Positions 18,841-26,686 of a stretch of DNA of 64,000 nucleotides are shown in pieces (the stretch's first letter is position 1; every line of letters starts with the position of its first letter). Both the position numbers and the translations under genes were made by a program. Source of the stretch: Indolivaga macrotermitis (GTDB lineage Bacteria; Bacteroidota; Bacteroidia; Bacteroidales; Dysgonomonadaceae); assembly GCF_900128985.1 (NCBI RefSeq), contig NZ_FQUC01000013.1, positions 1 to 64,000 on the forward strand, in the 5' to 3' direction. The notes beneath the pieces are model-generated. The model saw nothing but the letters and a program-made list of their open reading frames with translations, was not told the DNA's origin and did not search any database.

Positions 18841-20160
18841 ATGGCTACAAAAGAATTTTTCCCTGGTATCGGTAAAATCAAATTTGAAGGTAAAGACAGT
18901 AAAAACCCAATGGCTTTCCATTACTATGATCCTGAAAAACTGGTGAACGGTAAAAAAATGAAAGACTGGTTGAAATTTGCTATGGCTTGGTGGCACACGC
19001 TTTGTGCTGAAGGCGGCGACCCATTCGGTCCCGGAACTAAAACTTTCCCCTGGGGTGAAGGTGCTACTGCTCTAGACAAAGCTAAAGCTAAAATGGATGC
19101 CGGATTCGAATTCATGCAAAAGATCGGTATCGAATACTATTGCTTCCACGATGTGGATTTGATCGACGAAGCCGATACTATCGAAGAATATGAAGCTAAT
19201 CTGAAAGCAATTACTGCTTATGCAAAACAAAAACAAGCTGAAACAGGTATTAAACTATTGTGGGGTACTGCTAATGTATTCAGTCACAAACGTTATATGA
19301 ATGGTGCTGCAACTAATCCTAACTTCGATGTAGTTGCCCGTGCTGCCATCCAGATTAAAAATGCAATTGATGCTACTATCGAGCTTGGGGGTACAAACTA
19401 TGTATTCTGGGGTGGACGCGAAGGTTATATGTCTATCTTAAATACTGACCAACAACGCGAAAAAGACCATTTGGCTCAAATGTTGAAGATTGCGCGTGAC
19501 TATGCCCGTGCTAAAGGATTCAAGGGAACCTTCCTTATCGAACCTAAACCGATGGAACCAACTAAACATCAATACGACTATGATGTTGAAACAGTAATCG
19601 GATTCCTTCGTCATCACGGATTAGACAAAGACTTTAAGATCAATATCGAGGTAAACCATGCTACATTGGCAGGCCATACGTTCGAACATGAACTGGCTTG
19701 TGCTGTTGATGCAGGAATGTTAGGTTCTATAGATGCCAACCGTGGCGATTATCAAAACGGATGGGATACAGACCAGTTCCCTATCGACCAATTCGAGTTA
19801 GTACACGCATACATCCAGATTATCCGTAACGGTGGTCTTGGCAACGGAGGTACAAACTTCGATGCGAAAACCCGCCGTAATTCTACTGACCTTGAAGATA
19901 TCTTCATTGCTCACATTACAGGTATGGATGTGATGGCTCGTGCTTTGGAAAATGCAGCACAGTTATTAAATGAATCGCCATACTCTCAAATGTTGAAAGA
20001 CCGTTATGCATCTTTCGATTCCGGTAAAGGTAAGGAATTCGAAACAGGCAAACTAAGTCTTGAAGATCTTGTAGCTCACGCTAAACAAGCCGGAGAGCCT
20101 AAACAAATCAGTGGAAAACAAGAGCTTTACGAAGCCATTGTAAACATGTATACTAAATAA
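18841..20160 (+). CDS. xylA: Xylose isomerase
   Basis: A 439-residue group II xylose isomerase that converts D-xylose to D-xylulose with two divalent metal ions. The sequence shows the N-terminal extension of this group ([19 protein letters not shown]), the catalytic YCFHDVDL region with His, the VFWGGREGY motif, the metal ligands in [16 protein letters not shown] and [18 protein letters not shown], and [19 protein letters not shown]. It is highly similar in style to Bacteroidales enzymes of this type. Strong codon bias, with many preferred codons, suggests high expression. A terminator follows, separating it from the symporter gene. Confidence 0.97.
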   Translation: MATKEFFPGIGKIKFEGKDSKNPMAFHYYDPEKLVNGKKMKDWLKFAMAWWHTLCAEGGDPFGPGTKTFPWGEGATALDKAKAKMDAGFEFMQKIGIEYYCFHDVDLIDEADTIEEYEANLKAITAYAKQKQAETGIKLLWGTANVFSHKRYMNGAATNPNFDVVARAAIQIKNAIDATIELGGTNYVFWGGREGYMSILNTDQQREKDHLAQMLKIARDYARAKGFKGTFLIEPKPMEPTKHQYDYDVETVIGFLRHHGLDKDFKINIEVNHATLAGHTFEHELACAVDAGMLGSIDANRGDYQNGWDTDQFPIDQFELVHAYIQIIRNGGLGNGGTNFDAKTRRNSTDLEDIFIAHITGMDVMARALENAAQLLNESPYSQMLKDRYASFDSGKGKEFETGKLSLEDLVAHAKQAGEPKQISGKQELYEAIVNMYTK

Positions 20161-20173
20161 TTATCCAGAGATA

Positions 20174-20210
20174 AAGTGCAGGACTGCCGAAAGTAGCCCT
20201 GCACTTCGTT
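20174..20210 (+). terminator. Terminator after xylA
   Basis: Nine-base stem AAGTGCAGG (20174-20182) with CCTGCACTT (20198-20206), then CGTTTT. It implies that the symporter gene has its own promoter. Confidence 0.7.
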
Positions 20211-20225
20211 TTAATAACCACAAAC

Positions 20226-20238
20226 AGGTCTTAGACCT
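20226..20238. promoter_or_regulatory. Candidate xyl operator 3 (AGGTCTTAGACCT), before the xylose symporter
   Basis: Third perfect copy of the dyad, 12 bases before the symporter start codon and 19 bases after the xylA terminator. Confidence 0.75.
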
Positions 20239-20250
20239 AATAACCACCAT

Positions 20251-21813
20251 ATGAAAAACGAAGCTAGTAAATCATATGCCTTTGGGATTACGTTGATCGC
20301 AACTCTCGGAGGTCTGTTATTCGGATACGATACAGCCGTCATATCCGGAACTGTGGAGTCGCTGCGGCATTTCTTCATCGATCCGATGGGATTATCTCCT
20401 TTCGAAGCAAGTGCGATGGAAGGATTTGTTGTCAGTAGCGCCCTTATAGGCTGTATTGTGGGAGCCGCTATTGCAGGCTGGCTGAGCCAGCGTTTCGGGC
20501 GCAGGCCTGCCCTGTTTGCCGCTGCCGTATTATTCTTTCTTGCTGCTATCGGTTCGGCATGGCCCGAAGTAGGTTTCCGCATGCCCGATGCCGGAGACCA
20601 TACATTTGTATATCATTTTGTATTCTACCGTATATTAGGCGGTGTAGGAGTAGGTATTGCCTCTATGGTTTCACCAATGTATATTGCTGAGATTGCACCT
20701 CCTGCTAAACGGGGTAGTCTGGTTGCACTCAATCAATTTGCTATTATCTTTGGTATGTTGGTTGTATATTTTGTAAATTACTTTATTGCAAAACAAGATA
20801 CCGGCACCGGCGAATGGTTACATTCGGTAGGCTGGAGATACATGTTTGCCTCTTTAGCTATTCCTTCGGGATTGTTTTTCCTTTTACTTTTCTTTGCCCC
20901 CGAAACTCCGAGGTGGCTGGTGATGAGAGGTAAAACCGAAAAGGCACATGGAATCTTAACCAAGCTTGTAGGATCAACCGAAGCTAATAACGAAATCAAA
21001 GAGATTAAGCATAGTTTTGAACGTGACCAAGAAGCATCTCTAAAACCATATTATAAATTTATGATGACATGGTTGGTGCTATTCGTTGTAGGATACCTTA
21101 TTCTTCAACTCGCTCAGGTTTCGAGCGCATTGGAGATTGCCATGATCGGAAGTTTCCTTGTAGCCTTGTTTGTACCTATCAAGTCATACGGATTTGCTAT
21201 TATTATAACAGGTATTCTACTTTCGGCATTCCAGCAATTTGTGGGTATCAATGTTGTGCTGTATTACGCTCCCGAGATATTCAAGAGTATGGGAGCCGAT
21301 ACCGACAGTTCGCTACTTCAAACCATTATTGTAGGGGTAGTCAACCTGTCATTCACAACATTGGCTATACTTACAGTTGATAAGTTCGGGCGTAAACCTC
21401 TACTGATAACAGGAGCTTTGGTTATGGCTGTATCTATGCTGGGCTTAGGTTCTGCTTTTGCTGCCGATCTTTCCGGTACACTTAAGTTGATATTCATGCT
21501 TACATATACAGCAGGTTTCGCCATGTCTTGGGGACCGGTATGCTGGGTTATGCTTGCCGAGATATTTCCGAACTCGGTACGTTCAGCTGTTATGTCCATT
21601 GCCGTGGCTGCCCAATGGGTTTCTAACTTCCTTGTGTCGTGGACATTCCCGATTATGGATAAGAACGAAACATTGGTAAATTCATTCAATCACGGATTTT
21701 CATACTGGGTATATGGCGCACTGGCTATAGTAGCTGCCTTATTCGTATGGAAAAAAATTCCTGAAACCAAAGGAAAAACTCTGGAGGATATGGAGCAATT
21801 GTGGAAGAAGTAA
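20251..21813 (+). CDS. xylE: D-xylose:H+ symporter, MFS sugar porter
   Basis: A 520-residue inner-membrane sugar porter with twelve predicted membrane segments. The N-terminal GGLLFGYDTAVISGT and the loop WLSQRFGRRPALF are MFS sugar-porter signatures. FQQFVGINVVLYYAPEIF carries the paired Gln residues that bind xylose in E. coli XylE, and the C-terminal PETKGKTLEDME is also typical. Xylose specificity is supported by the regulator-xylB-xylA neighbourhood and by the shared operator. It is somewhat longer than XylE because of an enlarged segment around residues 240-310. Also called XylT in Bacteroides. Confidence 0.92.
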   Translation: MKNEASKSYAFGITLIATLGGLLFGYDTAVISGTVESLRHFFIDPMGLSPFEASAMEGFVVSSALIGCIVGAAIAGWLSQRFGRRPALFAAAVLFFLAAIGSAWPEVGFRMPDAGDHTFVYHFVFYRILGGVGVGIASMVSPMYIAEIAPPAKRGSLVALNQFAIIFGMLVVYFVNYFIAKQDTGTGEWLHSVGWRYMFASLAIPSGLFFLLLFFAPETPRWLVMRGKTEKAHGILTKLVGSTEANNEIKEIKHSFERDQEASLKPYYKFMMTWLVLFVVGYLILQLAQVSSALEIAMIGSFLVALFVPIKSYGFAIIITGILLSAFQQFVGINVVLYYAPEIFKSMGADTDSSLLQTIIVGVVNLSFTTLAILTVDKFGRKPLLITGALVMAVSMLGLGSAFAADLSGTLKLIFMLTYTAGFAMSWGPVCWVMLAEIFPNSVRSAVMSIAVAAQWVSNFLVSWTFPIMDKNETLVNSFNHGFSYWVYGALAIVAALFVWKKIPETKGKTLEDMEQLWKK

Positions 21814-21840
21814 GTTTCTCATTTATTATCATTTTAATTG

Positions 21841-21883
21841 TATAGAGAGAACTAGCTTTTATAACCAGTTCTCTCTATATTAT
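21841..21883 (+). terminator. Hairpin after the xylose symporter gene
   Basis: Perfect 13-base stem (21841-21853 with 21867-21879, TATAGAGAGAACT and its complement), 13-base loop, followed by AT-rich sequence rather than a clean T run. Confidence 0.65.
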
Positions 21884-21940
21884 TACTATGAATAGATGAA
21901 ATTCAATTTGTTTCTAAACCTCATAACTGTTAAAACATCT

Positions 21941-21948
21941 TATATTTG
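21941..21948 (+). promoter_or_regulatory. -7 promoter box of the OLD-like gene
   Basis: TATATTTG, 29 bases before the start codon at 21978, so this gene is transcribed on its own. Confidence 0.55.
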
Positions 21949-21977
21949 TAAATTCACTATATCAATTAAAAGATTCA

Positions 21978-23801
21978 ATGATTGTAAATATAATAAATAA
22001 CGGAAGAATACTAAAAGATAGTTTTAATATATTATTACCTGACTTAACAATCTTAACAGGTGAAAATGGTTCCGGAAAGACTCAACTACTAATGTCAATT
22101 ATAGAGAACTCTCATGGATACTGGGAATTGCAAAATACTACAACATCGAATATCCCCAATACAAATCCTCAATTAATCTACCCTGTTTTAAGTAATGACG
22201 GTAGAGAACTGAAAGATATAATTTATTCCTTTCCTGGTTTAAAAACTGCTGAAATTGAGCATCATCAATATCAAAAGCCTCTCATTCAAGATATAAAAGA
22301 ACAATGGAATATACTAAACCCCATTTCAAAATCATACATACTCATTAAAGATCAAACATTTGATAATGATATCAATAAAGAATTGATGATACTAAATCAA
22401 TCTATTGTAAATTTTGCCAAATCTCTAACAACAGACAACACTCGGTTATCTGATTCACAAGTAAAAAAAGTATCAGAACACCAACTTAAGCAATTAAAAA
22501 AAATTAGTATCCAATCTAATAAATCAATAGAAAATCTAACATTTATCGATTTTATAATCTTTTACGATCTCCCAACAAACATATTTTCGTCTGCCTTGGA
22601 CTTGCTATTCCATCAGTTCCATCTTAAACAAAAATATTATAAAGAGCTAACAATCAACACTCCACCCCCTTGGGTAGTTTTTTATAATATATTAGAGAAA
22701 GCTAATTTCAAATATAGGGCTGAATACATTCCTTCTGAAAATGAGGAGTTTCCTTCTCCTGTTAACCTTATTGACAAGGAGAATGGTATGAGCAATGTTT
22801 ATTTTGAGACTCTCTCTTCTGGAGAAAAAACTATTATGGCTTTAATTTTTGTCCTTTATCATTCATCCAGTAATGGAAAGTTCCCTGAGGTAATACTATT
22901 TGATGAACCAGATGCTCACCTCCATCCCTCGTTGACACAACTATTCCTTTCTGTAATAGAGAAAGTTTTAGTTGAAGAACAAAAAGTTAAAGTAATGCTA
23001 ACGACACATTCTCCATCTACTATTGCCTTAGCTCCTGATGATTCAATATATAGGATGGATCGTACTTTGGGCTATCCTGTTAAAGAGAATAAAAACACAG
23101 CAATTCAAAGTCTCAGTAATGGACTTGCTTCAGTAACTATTGAATATGGAAACTTAGGTATTTCATACAATTTACAAAACACAACAAAACATATTGTTTT
23201 TACGGAAGGAATAACTGATAAAATAATTCTTGAAATTGCATGGAAAAAACTTTATAATAACAAAGAGATGCCATTTTTTATTCAAGATTCCTTTTCAGCT
23301 AGCTTTTTAGGAAATATGTTTAATCAAGGGGATCAAGATCCAGATGGAATTTTCATTCAATTTCCAGAGAAAATAAAGATTGCATTATTTGATTTTGATC
23401 AGGCAGGCTATAGTAATTGGAATAGGGAAAAAAAATTTCCATCATTAGAAGAAACTGACCCTACAAGATGTTTAGTTCGATCTAATAAAAAAAATGGTTA
23501 TCTATTACTCTTACCAGTTCCAGATGATGACGAGATAAAGAAGTTAGTAATAAAAAATAAAAATGAAACATTTGAAGACAAATCAAATTTAACTATTGAA
23601 TCTTTATTTCTAAATGTTCCCCTATTTAAAGAAACTTACTTTATCAAAGAATCGGTACTCGGAGGAGGAAGTATATATTTGTTCAAGGGTGATAAACGCA
23701 AATTTGCAAAGAATCTAACAAACTTAGCACCCTCATATTTTAAAGAATTTCATCCACTTTTTGCAAAAATAGAGTATATAATTAATCAAAAAACTGATTA
23801 A
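21978..23801 (+). CDS. OLD-like ATPase with C-terminal TOPRIM domain
   Basis: A 607-residue protein. The N-terminal ABC-type ATPase has Walker A GENGSGKT (28-35), signature LSSGE (279-283), Walker B FDEPDAHLHP (Asp309, Glu310) and switch His344 (LTTHSPS). The C-terminal region has TOPRIM-type acidic motifs, TEGITD (Glu410, Asp414) and FDFDQAG (Asp472, Asp474). This matches the overcoming-lysogenization-defect class of ATPase-nucleases, several of which act in phage defence. It is a stand-alone gene with its own promoter and terminator, and it is visibly more AT-rich than the xylose genes and miaB on either side. Nuclease activity and defence are inferred. It could instead be a housekeeping RecF-like repair ATPase. 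Confidence 0.75.
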   Translation: MIVNIINNGRILKDSFNILLPDLTILTGENGSGKTQLLMSIIENSHGYWELQNTTTSNIPNTNPQLIYPVLSNDGRELKDIIYSFPGLKTAEIEHHQYQKPLIQDIKEQWNILNPISKSYILIKDQTFDNDINKELMILNQSIVNFAKSLTTDNTRLSDSQVKKVSEHQLKQLKKISIQSNKSIENLTFIDFIIFYDLPTNIFSSALDLLFHQFHLKQKYYKELTINTPPPWVVFYNILEKANFKYRAEYIPSENEEFPSPVNLIDKENGMSNVYFETLSSGEKTIMALIFVLYHSSSNGKFPEVILFDEPDAHLHPSLTQLFLSVIEKVLVEEQKVKVMLTTHSPSTIALAPDDSIYRMDRTLGYPVKENKNTAIQSLSNGLASVTIEYGNLGISYNLQNTTKHIVFTEGITDKIILEIAWKKLYNNKEMPFFIQDSFSASFLGNMFNQGDQDPDGIFIQFPEKIKIALFDFDQAGYSNWNREKKFPSLEETDPTRCLVRSNKKNGYLLLLPVPDDDEIKKLVIKNKNETFEDKSNLTIESLFLNVPLFKETYFIKESVLGGGSIYLFKGDKRKFAKNLTNLAPSYFKEFHPLFAKIEYIINQKTD

Positions 23802-23831
23802 TTATAATGTATACAATCCCAAAGAATTTTT

Positions 23832-23870
23832 AAGACTTATTTATTTGCAAGATAAATAAGTCTTCTTTTA
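23832..23870 (+). terminator. Terminator after the OLD-like gene
   Basis: Perfect 12-base stem AAGACTTATTTA (23832-23843) with its complement at 23853-23864, nine-base loop, tail CTTTTA. Confidence 0.8.
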
Positions 23871-23977
23871 TCTATATACAAAACCACGATATGACAGAAA
23901 ATAATATAAATTCAATATTACACGTTACATTTGTAACTTTTCGGAGCAAATCAACTGATAACAAACCCGATACAGGG

Positions 23978-24035
23978 GTGACACTTAAGGTGACAGTGTC
24001 ACTTTTATGTCACCTTTCAGTAACCCTGTTGTCAC
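23978..24035. repeat. GGTGACA/TGTCACC repeat cluster B, upstream of miaB
   Basis: Five copies of the hexamer core: GTGACA at 23978-23983 and 23990-23995, then inverted TGTCAC at 23997-24002, 24008-24013 and 24030-24035. The block lies between the OLD-like gene's terminator and the miaB promoter box. Confidence 0.65.
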
Positions 24036-24087
24036 TTTTGTAAACATATTCGAAGATTGATTAACATTATATCTGATGCAAATAGGT

Positions 24088-24095
24088 TATCTTTG
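24088..24095 (+). promoter_or_regulatory. -7 promoter box of miaB
   Basis: TATCTTTG, 36 bases before the miaB start codon and 52 bases after the GTGACA repeat cluster. Confidence 0.55.
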
Positions 24096-24131
24096 TCGCC
24101 GATTTACTATACAATTTTATAAAGAAATATT

Positions 24132-25496
24132 ATGAGCAACGAACAAGGACTGGACTTTAAATCCACGACTGACAAAAAATTGTTCATCGAAACCTATGGT
24201 TGCCAGATGAACGTAGCCGACAGTGAGGTAGTAGCCTCCGTGATGCAAATGGATGGTTATTCCGTAACCGACAAACTCGAAGATGCTGACGCAGTATTCG
24301 TAAATACCTGTTCGGTCAGAGACAATGCTGAGCAAAGAGTTATACAGCGTTTAGAGTATTTCCATGCCATCAAGCGGAAGAAAAACAAAGATCTGATCAT
24401 TGGTGTTCTGGGATGTATGGCCGAGCGGGCTAAAGAAGAACTGCTGGATAAGCATCATGCCGATGTAGTAGTAGGACCTGATGCATACCTAGACCTGCCG
24501 AATCTGGTTGGAGCTGCCGAACGTGGCGAGAAAGCCATCAATGTGCAATTATCTAAAACAGAAACTTACAAAGACGTTATCCCCCTCAAAATAGGAGGAA
24601 ACCATATCTCAGGATATATTTCCATTATGCGTGGATGCGATAAAGTATGTACATATTGTATTGTACCTTACACGAGAGGACGCGAACGCAGCCGTGATCC
24701 ACAAAGTATCGTTAATGAATTGAACGACCTGAAGGAAAAAGGGTTTAAAGAAGTAACCCTACTTGGTCAGAATGTAAACTCGTACCGTTTCGAAGATGAA
24801 GAGGGGAAGATTACAGACTTCACCGCGCTATTAGAACTGGTAGCATTAGCTGCTCCTAAGATGCGTATCCGTTTCACAACCTCCTATCCAACTGATATGA
24901 CCGACGCTACTCTGGAAATGATAGCTAAGTATGATAACCTATGTAAGTTTATCCACTTACCGGTACAGTCGGGAAGTACCCGTATGCTGGGTATTATGAA
25001 ACGTAAATACGACCGCGAATTATATCTCGACCGTATAGCTGCTATCAAACGTATTATTCCCGGTTGCGGTCTGTCGACCGACATTATGTGCGGATACCAT
25101 TCCGAAACAGAAGAGGATCAGCAGGAAACGTTGTCTCTGATGAGGGAATCAGGATTTGATTCTGCTTTTATGTTCAAATATTCGGAACGTCCCGGTACAT
25201 ATGCTGCTAAGAAACTTGTAGATGATATTCCTGAAGATGTCAAGATCGAACGTCTTCAAGAAATAATAAACTTACAAAACGAGCTTTCTCTCGAGAGTAA
25301 CAAACGCGACGTAGGCAAGGTATTTGAAGTACTGGTAGAAGGATTCTCGAAACGCTCTAAAGAACAGCTTTTCGGACGTTCATCGCAGAATAAAGTGATT
25401 ATATTTGACAAAGGTAACCACCGTATAGGCGAATTGGTAAATGTGAGAGTAACGGGAAATACATCTGCAACCCTTTTTGGTGAAGCGATTGATTAA
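24132..25496 (+). CDS. miaB: tRNA-2-methylthio-N6-dimethylallyladenosine synthase
   Basis: A 454-residue radical-SAM methylthiotransferase that adds the methylthio group to i6A37 of tRNAs reading UNN codons. The N-terminal UPF0004 domain supplies the three Cys of the auxiliary iron-sulfur cluster (ETYGCQMN, NTCSVRD, GVLGCMAER). The radical SAM motif CDKVCTYC follows at about residue 170, and a C-terminal TRAM-like RNA-binding segment closes the protein (VFEVLVEGFSKRS to GNTSATLFGE). Length and motif order are normal for MiaB rather than RimO or MtaB. It is transcribed alone from its own promoter. Confidence 0.96.
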   Translation: MSNEQGLDFKSTTDKKLFIETYGCQMNVADSEVVASVMQMDGYSVTDKLEDADAVFVNTCSVRDNAEQRVIQRLEYFHAIKRKKNKDLIIGVLGCMAERAKEELLDKHHADVVVGPDAYLDLPNLVGAAERGEKAINVQLSKTETYKDVIPLKIGGNHISGYISIMRGCDKVCTYCIVPYTRGRERSRDPQSIVNELNDLKEKGFKEVTLLGQNVNSYRFEDEEGKITDFTALLELVALAAPKMRIRFTTSYPTDMTDATLEMIAKYDNLCKFIHLPVQSGSTRMLGIMKRKYDRELYLDRIAAIKRIIPGCGLSTDIMCGYHSETEEDQQETLSLMRESGFDSAFMFKYSERPGTYAAKKLVDDIPEDVKIERLQEIINLQNELSLESNKRDVGKVFEVLVEGFSKRSKEQLFGRSSQNKVIIFDKGNHRIGELVNVRVTGNTSATLFGEAID

Positions 25497-25592
25497 ATTC
25501 CGATAATTAACAAAGGTTAATTATGTTGTTATTTTTACCGGAATATTACCAAAAAATATTACTTTAGATAAATACAAAAAACAAAACTAATC

Positions 25593-25600
25593 TAACTTTG
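25593..25600 (+). promoter_or_regulatory. -7 promoter box of the YtxH-holin-like operon
   Basis: TAACTTTG, 46 bases before the first gene of the operon. Confidence 0.5.
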
Positions 25601-25646
25601 TTAAGAACATATCAATAAGTTGTTACATATATAAAATTGAATTATA

Positions 25647-25850
25647 ATGAAAAAATCGAATTCGAACTTACTTTTTCTTGCTATCGGTGCTGCTGTAGGT
25701 GCTGCCGCTGGTTATGTTGCAGCCTCTGATAAAAAAGAAGAATGGCTTAAAGAGATCAACAAACTTGTAGAAAAAGTTAAAAGCAATGTAAAAGGTTCGC
25801 ACTCGAAAATCGAGGAGGAACTGGAAGACTTAGTAGAGGATGAAGATTGA
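25647..25850 (+). CDS. YtxH-like small membrane protein
   Basis: A 67-residue protein: a single membrane segment with small residues (LLFLAIGAAVGAAAGYVAAS, about 8-27), then a charged amphipathic helix ending in the acidic run EEELEDLVEDED. This fits the YtxH/general-stress small membrane protein type. The next gene starts inside its last codons with an 11-base overlap. Two further membrane-associated or basic proteins follow in the same operon, which resembles stress-related envelope operons. No enzymatic role is suggested. Confidence 0.75.
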   Translation: MKKSNSNLLFLAIGAAVGAAAGYVAASDKKEEWLKEINKLVEKVKSNVKGSHSKIEEELEDLVEDED

Positions 25851-26226
25851 TAATAACGAAAAGAACGAATATCAAGACTTTACTGAACTCATAGATGAGT
25901 CAAAAGCAGACTTATCAAGCTATATAGATAAACGTTTGACCTTGGCTAAGCTCAAGGCCTACGAGAAAGGAGCAAGTGCTACTTCGTATATCATATATAG
26001 CTTGATAATAGCTGTTTTTATCTTGATCCTGTTTGCTTTATTCCTTTTCGGCTTAGCCCTCTTGATAGGAGAAGCATTACATAATTATTCGGCAGGATTC
26101 GGTGTACTTATCCTTATCATATTGGCTATGTTGGGTTTGACATTCCTTTTCCGGAGGCCACTACGCAGATTCTTTGTCAATATGACTGTTCGTACAATCA
26201 AGAAAATAGAAGACGATGAAGACTAA
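25840..26226 (+). CDS. Holin-like (phage-holin superfamily III type) membrane protein
   Basis: A 128-residue protein: an N-terminal amphipathic helix (residues 1-45), two strongly hydrophobic segments (about 50-78 and 87-108), and a charged C-terminus ending KIEDDED. This is the layout of the putative holin family PF07332 (YqjE-like), which in most bacteria is a chromosomal envelope-stress protein rather than a phage lysis protein. No phage genes are nearby. It overlaps the YtxH-like gene by 11 bases and the next gene by another 11, so translation is coupled throughout. Confidence 0.75.
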   Translation: MKIDNNEKNEYQDFTELIDESKADLSSYIDKRLTLAKLKAYEKGASATSYIIYSLIIAVFILILFALFLFGLALLIGEALHNYSAGFGVLILIILAMLGLTFLFRRPLRRFFVNMTVRTIKKIEDDED

Positions 26227-26635
26227 ATTATCCCCGCTTGAACAATTGCGCGAAGAAAAAGCCCGTTTAGCGAGTGAATGCGCTGAGCAGGAAGAGATAT
26301 TATTAGAGCGTCTCGGATATGCACGTGACAATTGGGGACGATTGCTTCTCGGTACTGTCTTTCCTGTTTCTAAATCAGGACTGGCCGGTATATTCTCTTT
26401 ATTTACCAGTGGTGGCGGAAAGAAATCCAAGAAGAAAAAGAATACCGAAGACGAAGAGGAGGACGAAAACGAATCTTCAAGCATAAGTTTTGGACCTATA
26501 CTTTTGAGTGCGGCTCCCTTGATATGGGAAATGATACAACCGATGGTTATAGGGCTTGTGGTAAAGAAAGTGCAATCTCTCTTTTCCAGAAAGAAGAAAC
26601 CGAAAGTTACCAAAAAGAAAAAGGTCTCAGAATAA
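26216..26635 (+). CDS. Unknown protein with coiled-coil start and basic tail
   Basis: A 139-residue protein I do not recognise by name. Residues 1-35 are a charged helix (KTKLSPLEQLREEKARLASE). A central segment GRLLLGTVFPVSKSGLAGIFSLF could bind or span the membrane. An alternating Lys-rich and Asp/Glu-rich linker follows (GKKSKKKKNTEDEEEDENE), then a second hydrophobic stretch near 98-118, and a strongly basic end (SRKKKPKVTKKKK). It is the third member of the YtxH/holin-like operon and probably acts with them at the inner membrane. The terminator's left arm overlaps its last codons. Confidence 0.6.
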   Translation: MKTKLSPLEQLREEKARLASECAEQEEILLERLGYARDNWGRLLLGTVFPVSKSGLAGIFSLFTSGGGKKSKKKKNTEDEEEDENESSSISFGPILLSAAPLIWEMIQPMVIGLVVKKVQSLFSRKKKPKVTKKKKVSE

Positions 26636-26655
26636 TTAATACTGAGACCTTTTTT
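26618..26655. terminator. Bidirectional terminator between the holin-like operon and the CoA-transferase
   Basis: A 13-base perfect stem AAAAAGGTCTCAG (26618-26630) with CTGAGACCTTTTT (26642-26654), 11-base loop. The ends are T-rich in both directions, fitting the convergent genes. It shares AGGTCTCAG with the xyl dyads but is a spaced hairpin, not the same site. Confidence 0.85.
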
Positions 26656-26686
26656 ATTATACTTATCAGACTATAATGTCTTTGTC

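Noticed and set aside
25840-26226. Holin-like gene as a sign of a prophage
   Set aside because: No endolysin, capsid, integrase or other phage gene is nearby; the family is usually chromosomal.
26161-26613. Minus-strand frame of 150 codons opposite the third gene of the holin-like operon
   Set aside because: Phe/Ser-rich composition is the complement of Lys/Glu codons; no promoter or homologous motif was seen.
26618-26655. Possible fourth xyl operator (AGGTCTCAG and CTGAGACCT)
   Set aside because: The arms are 11 bases apart, the stem extends to 13 pairs and it lies between convergent genes with T-rich flanks, so it is a terminator.
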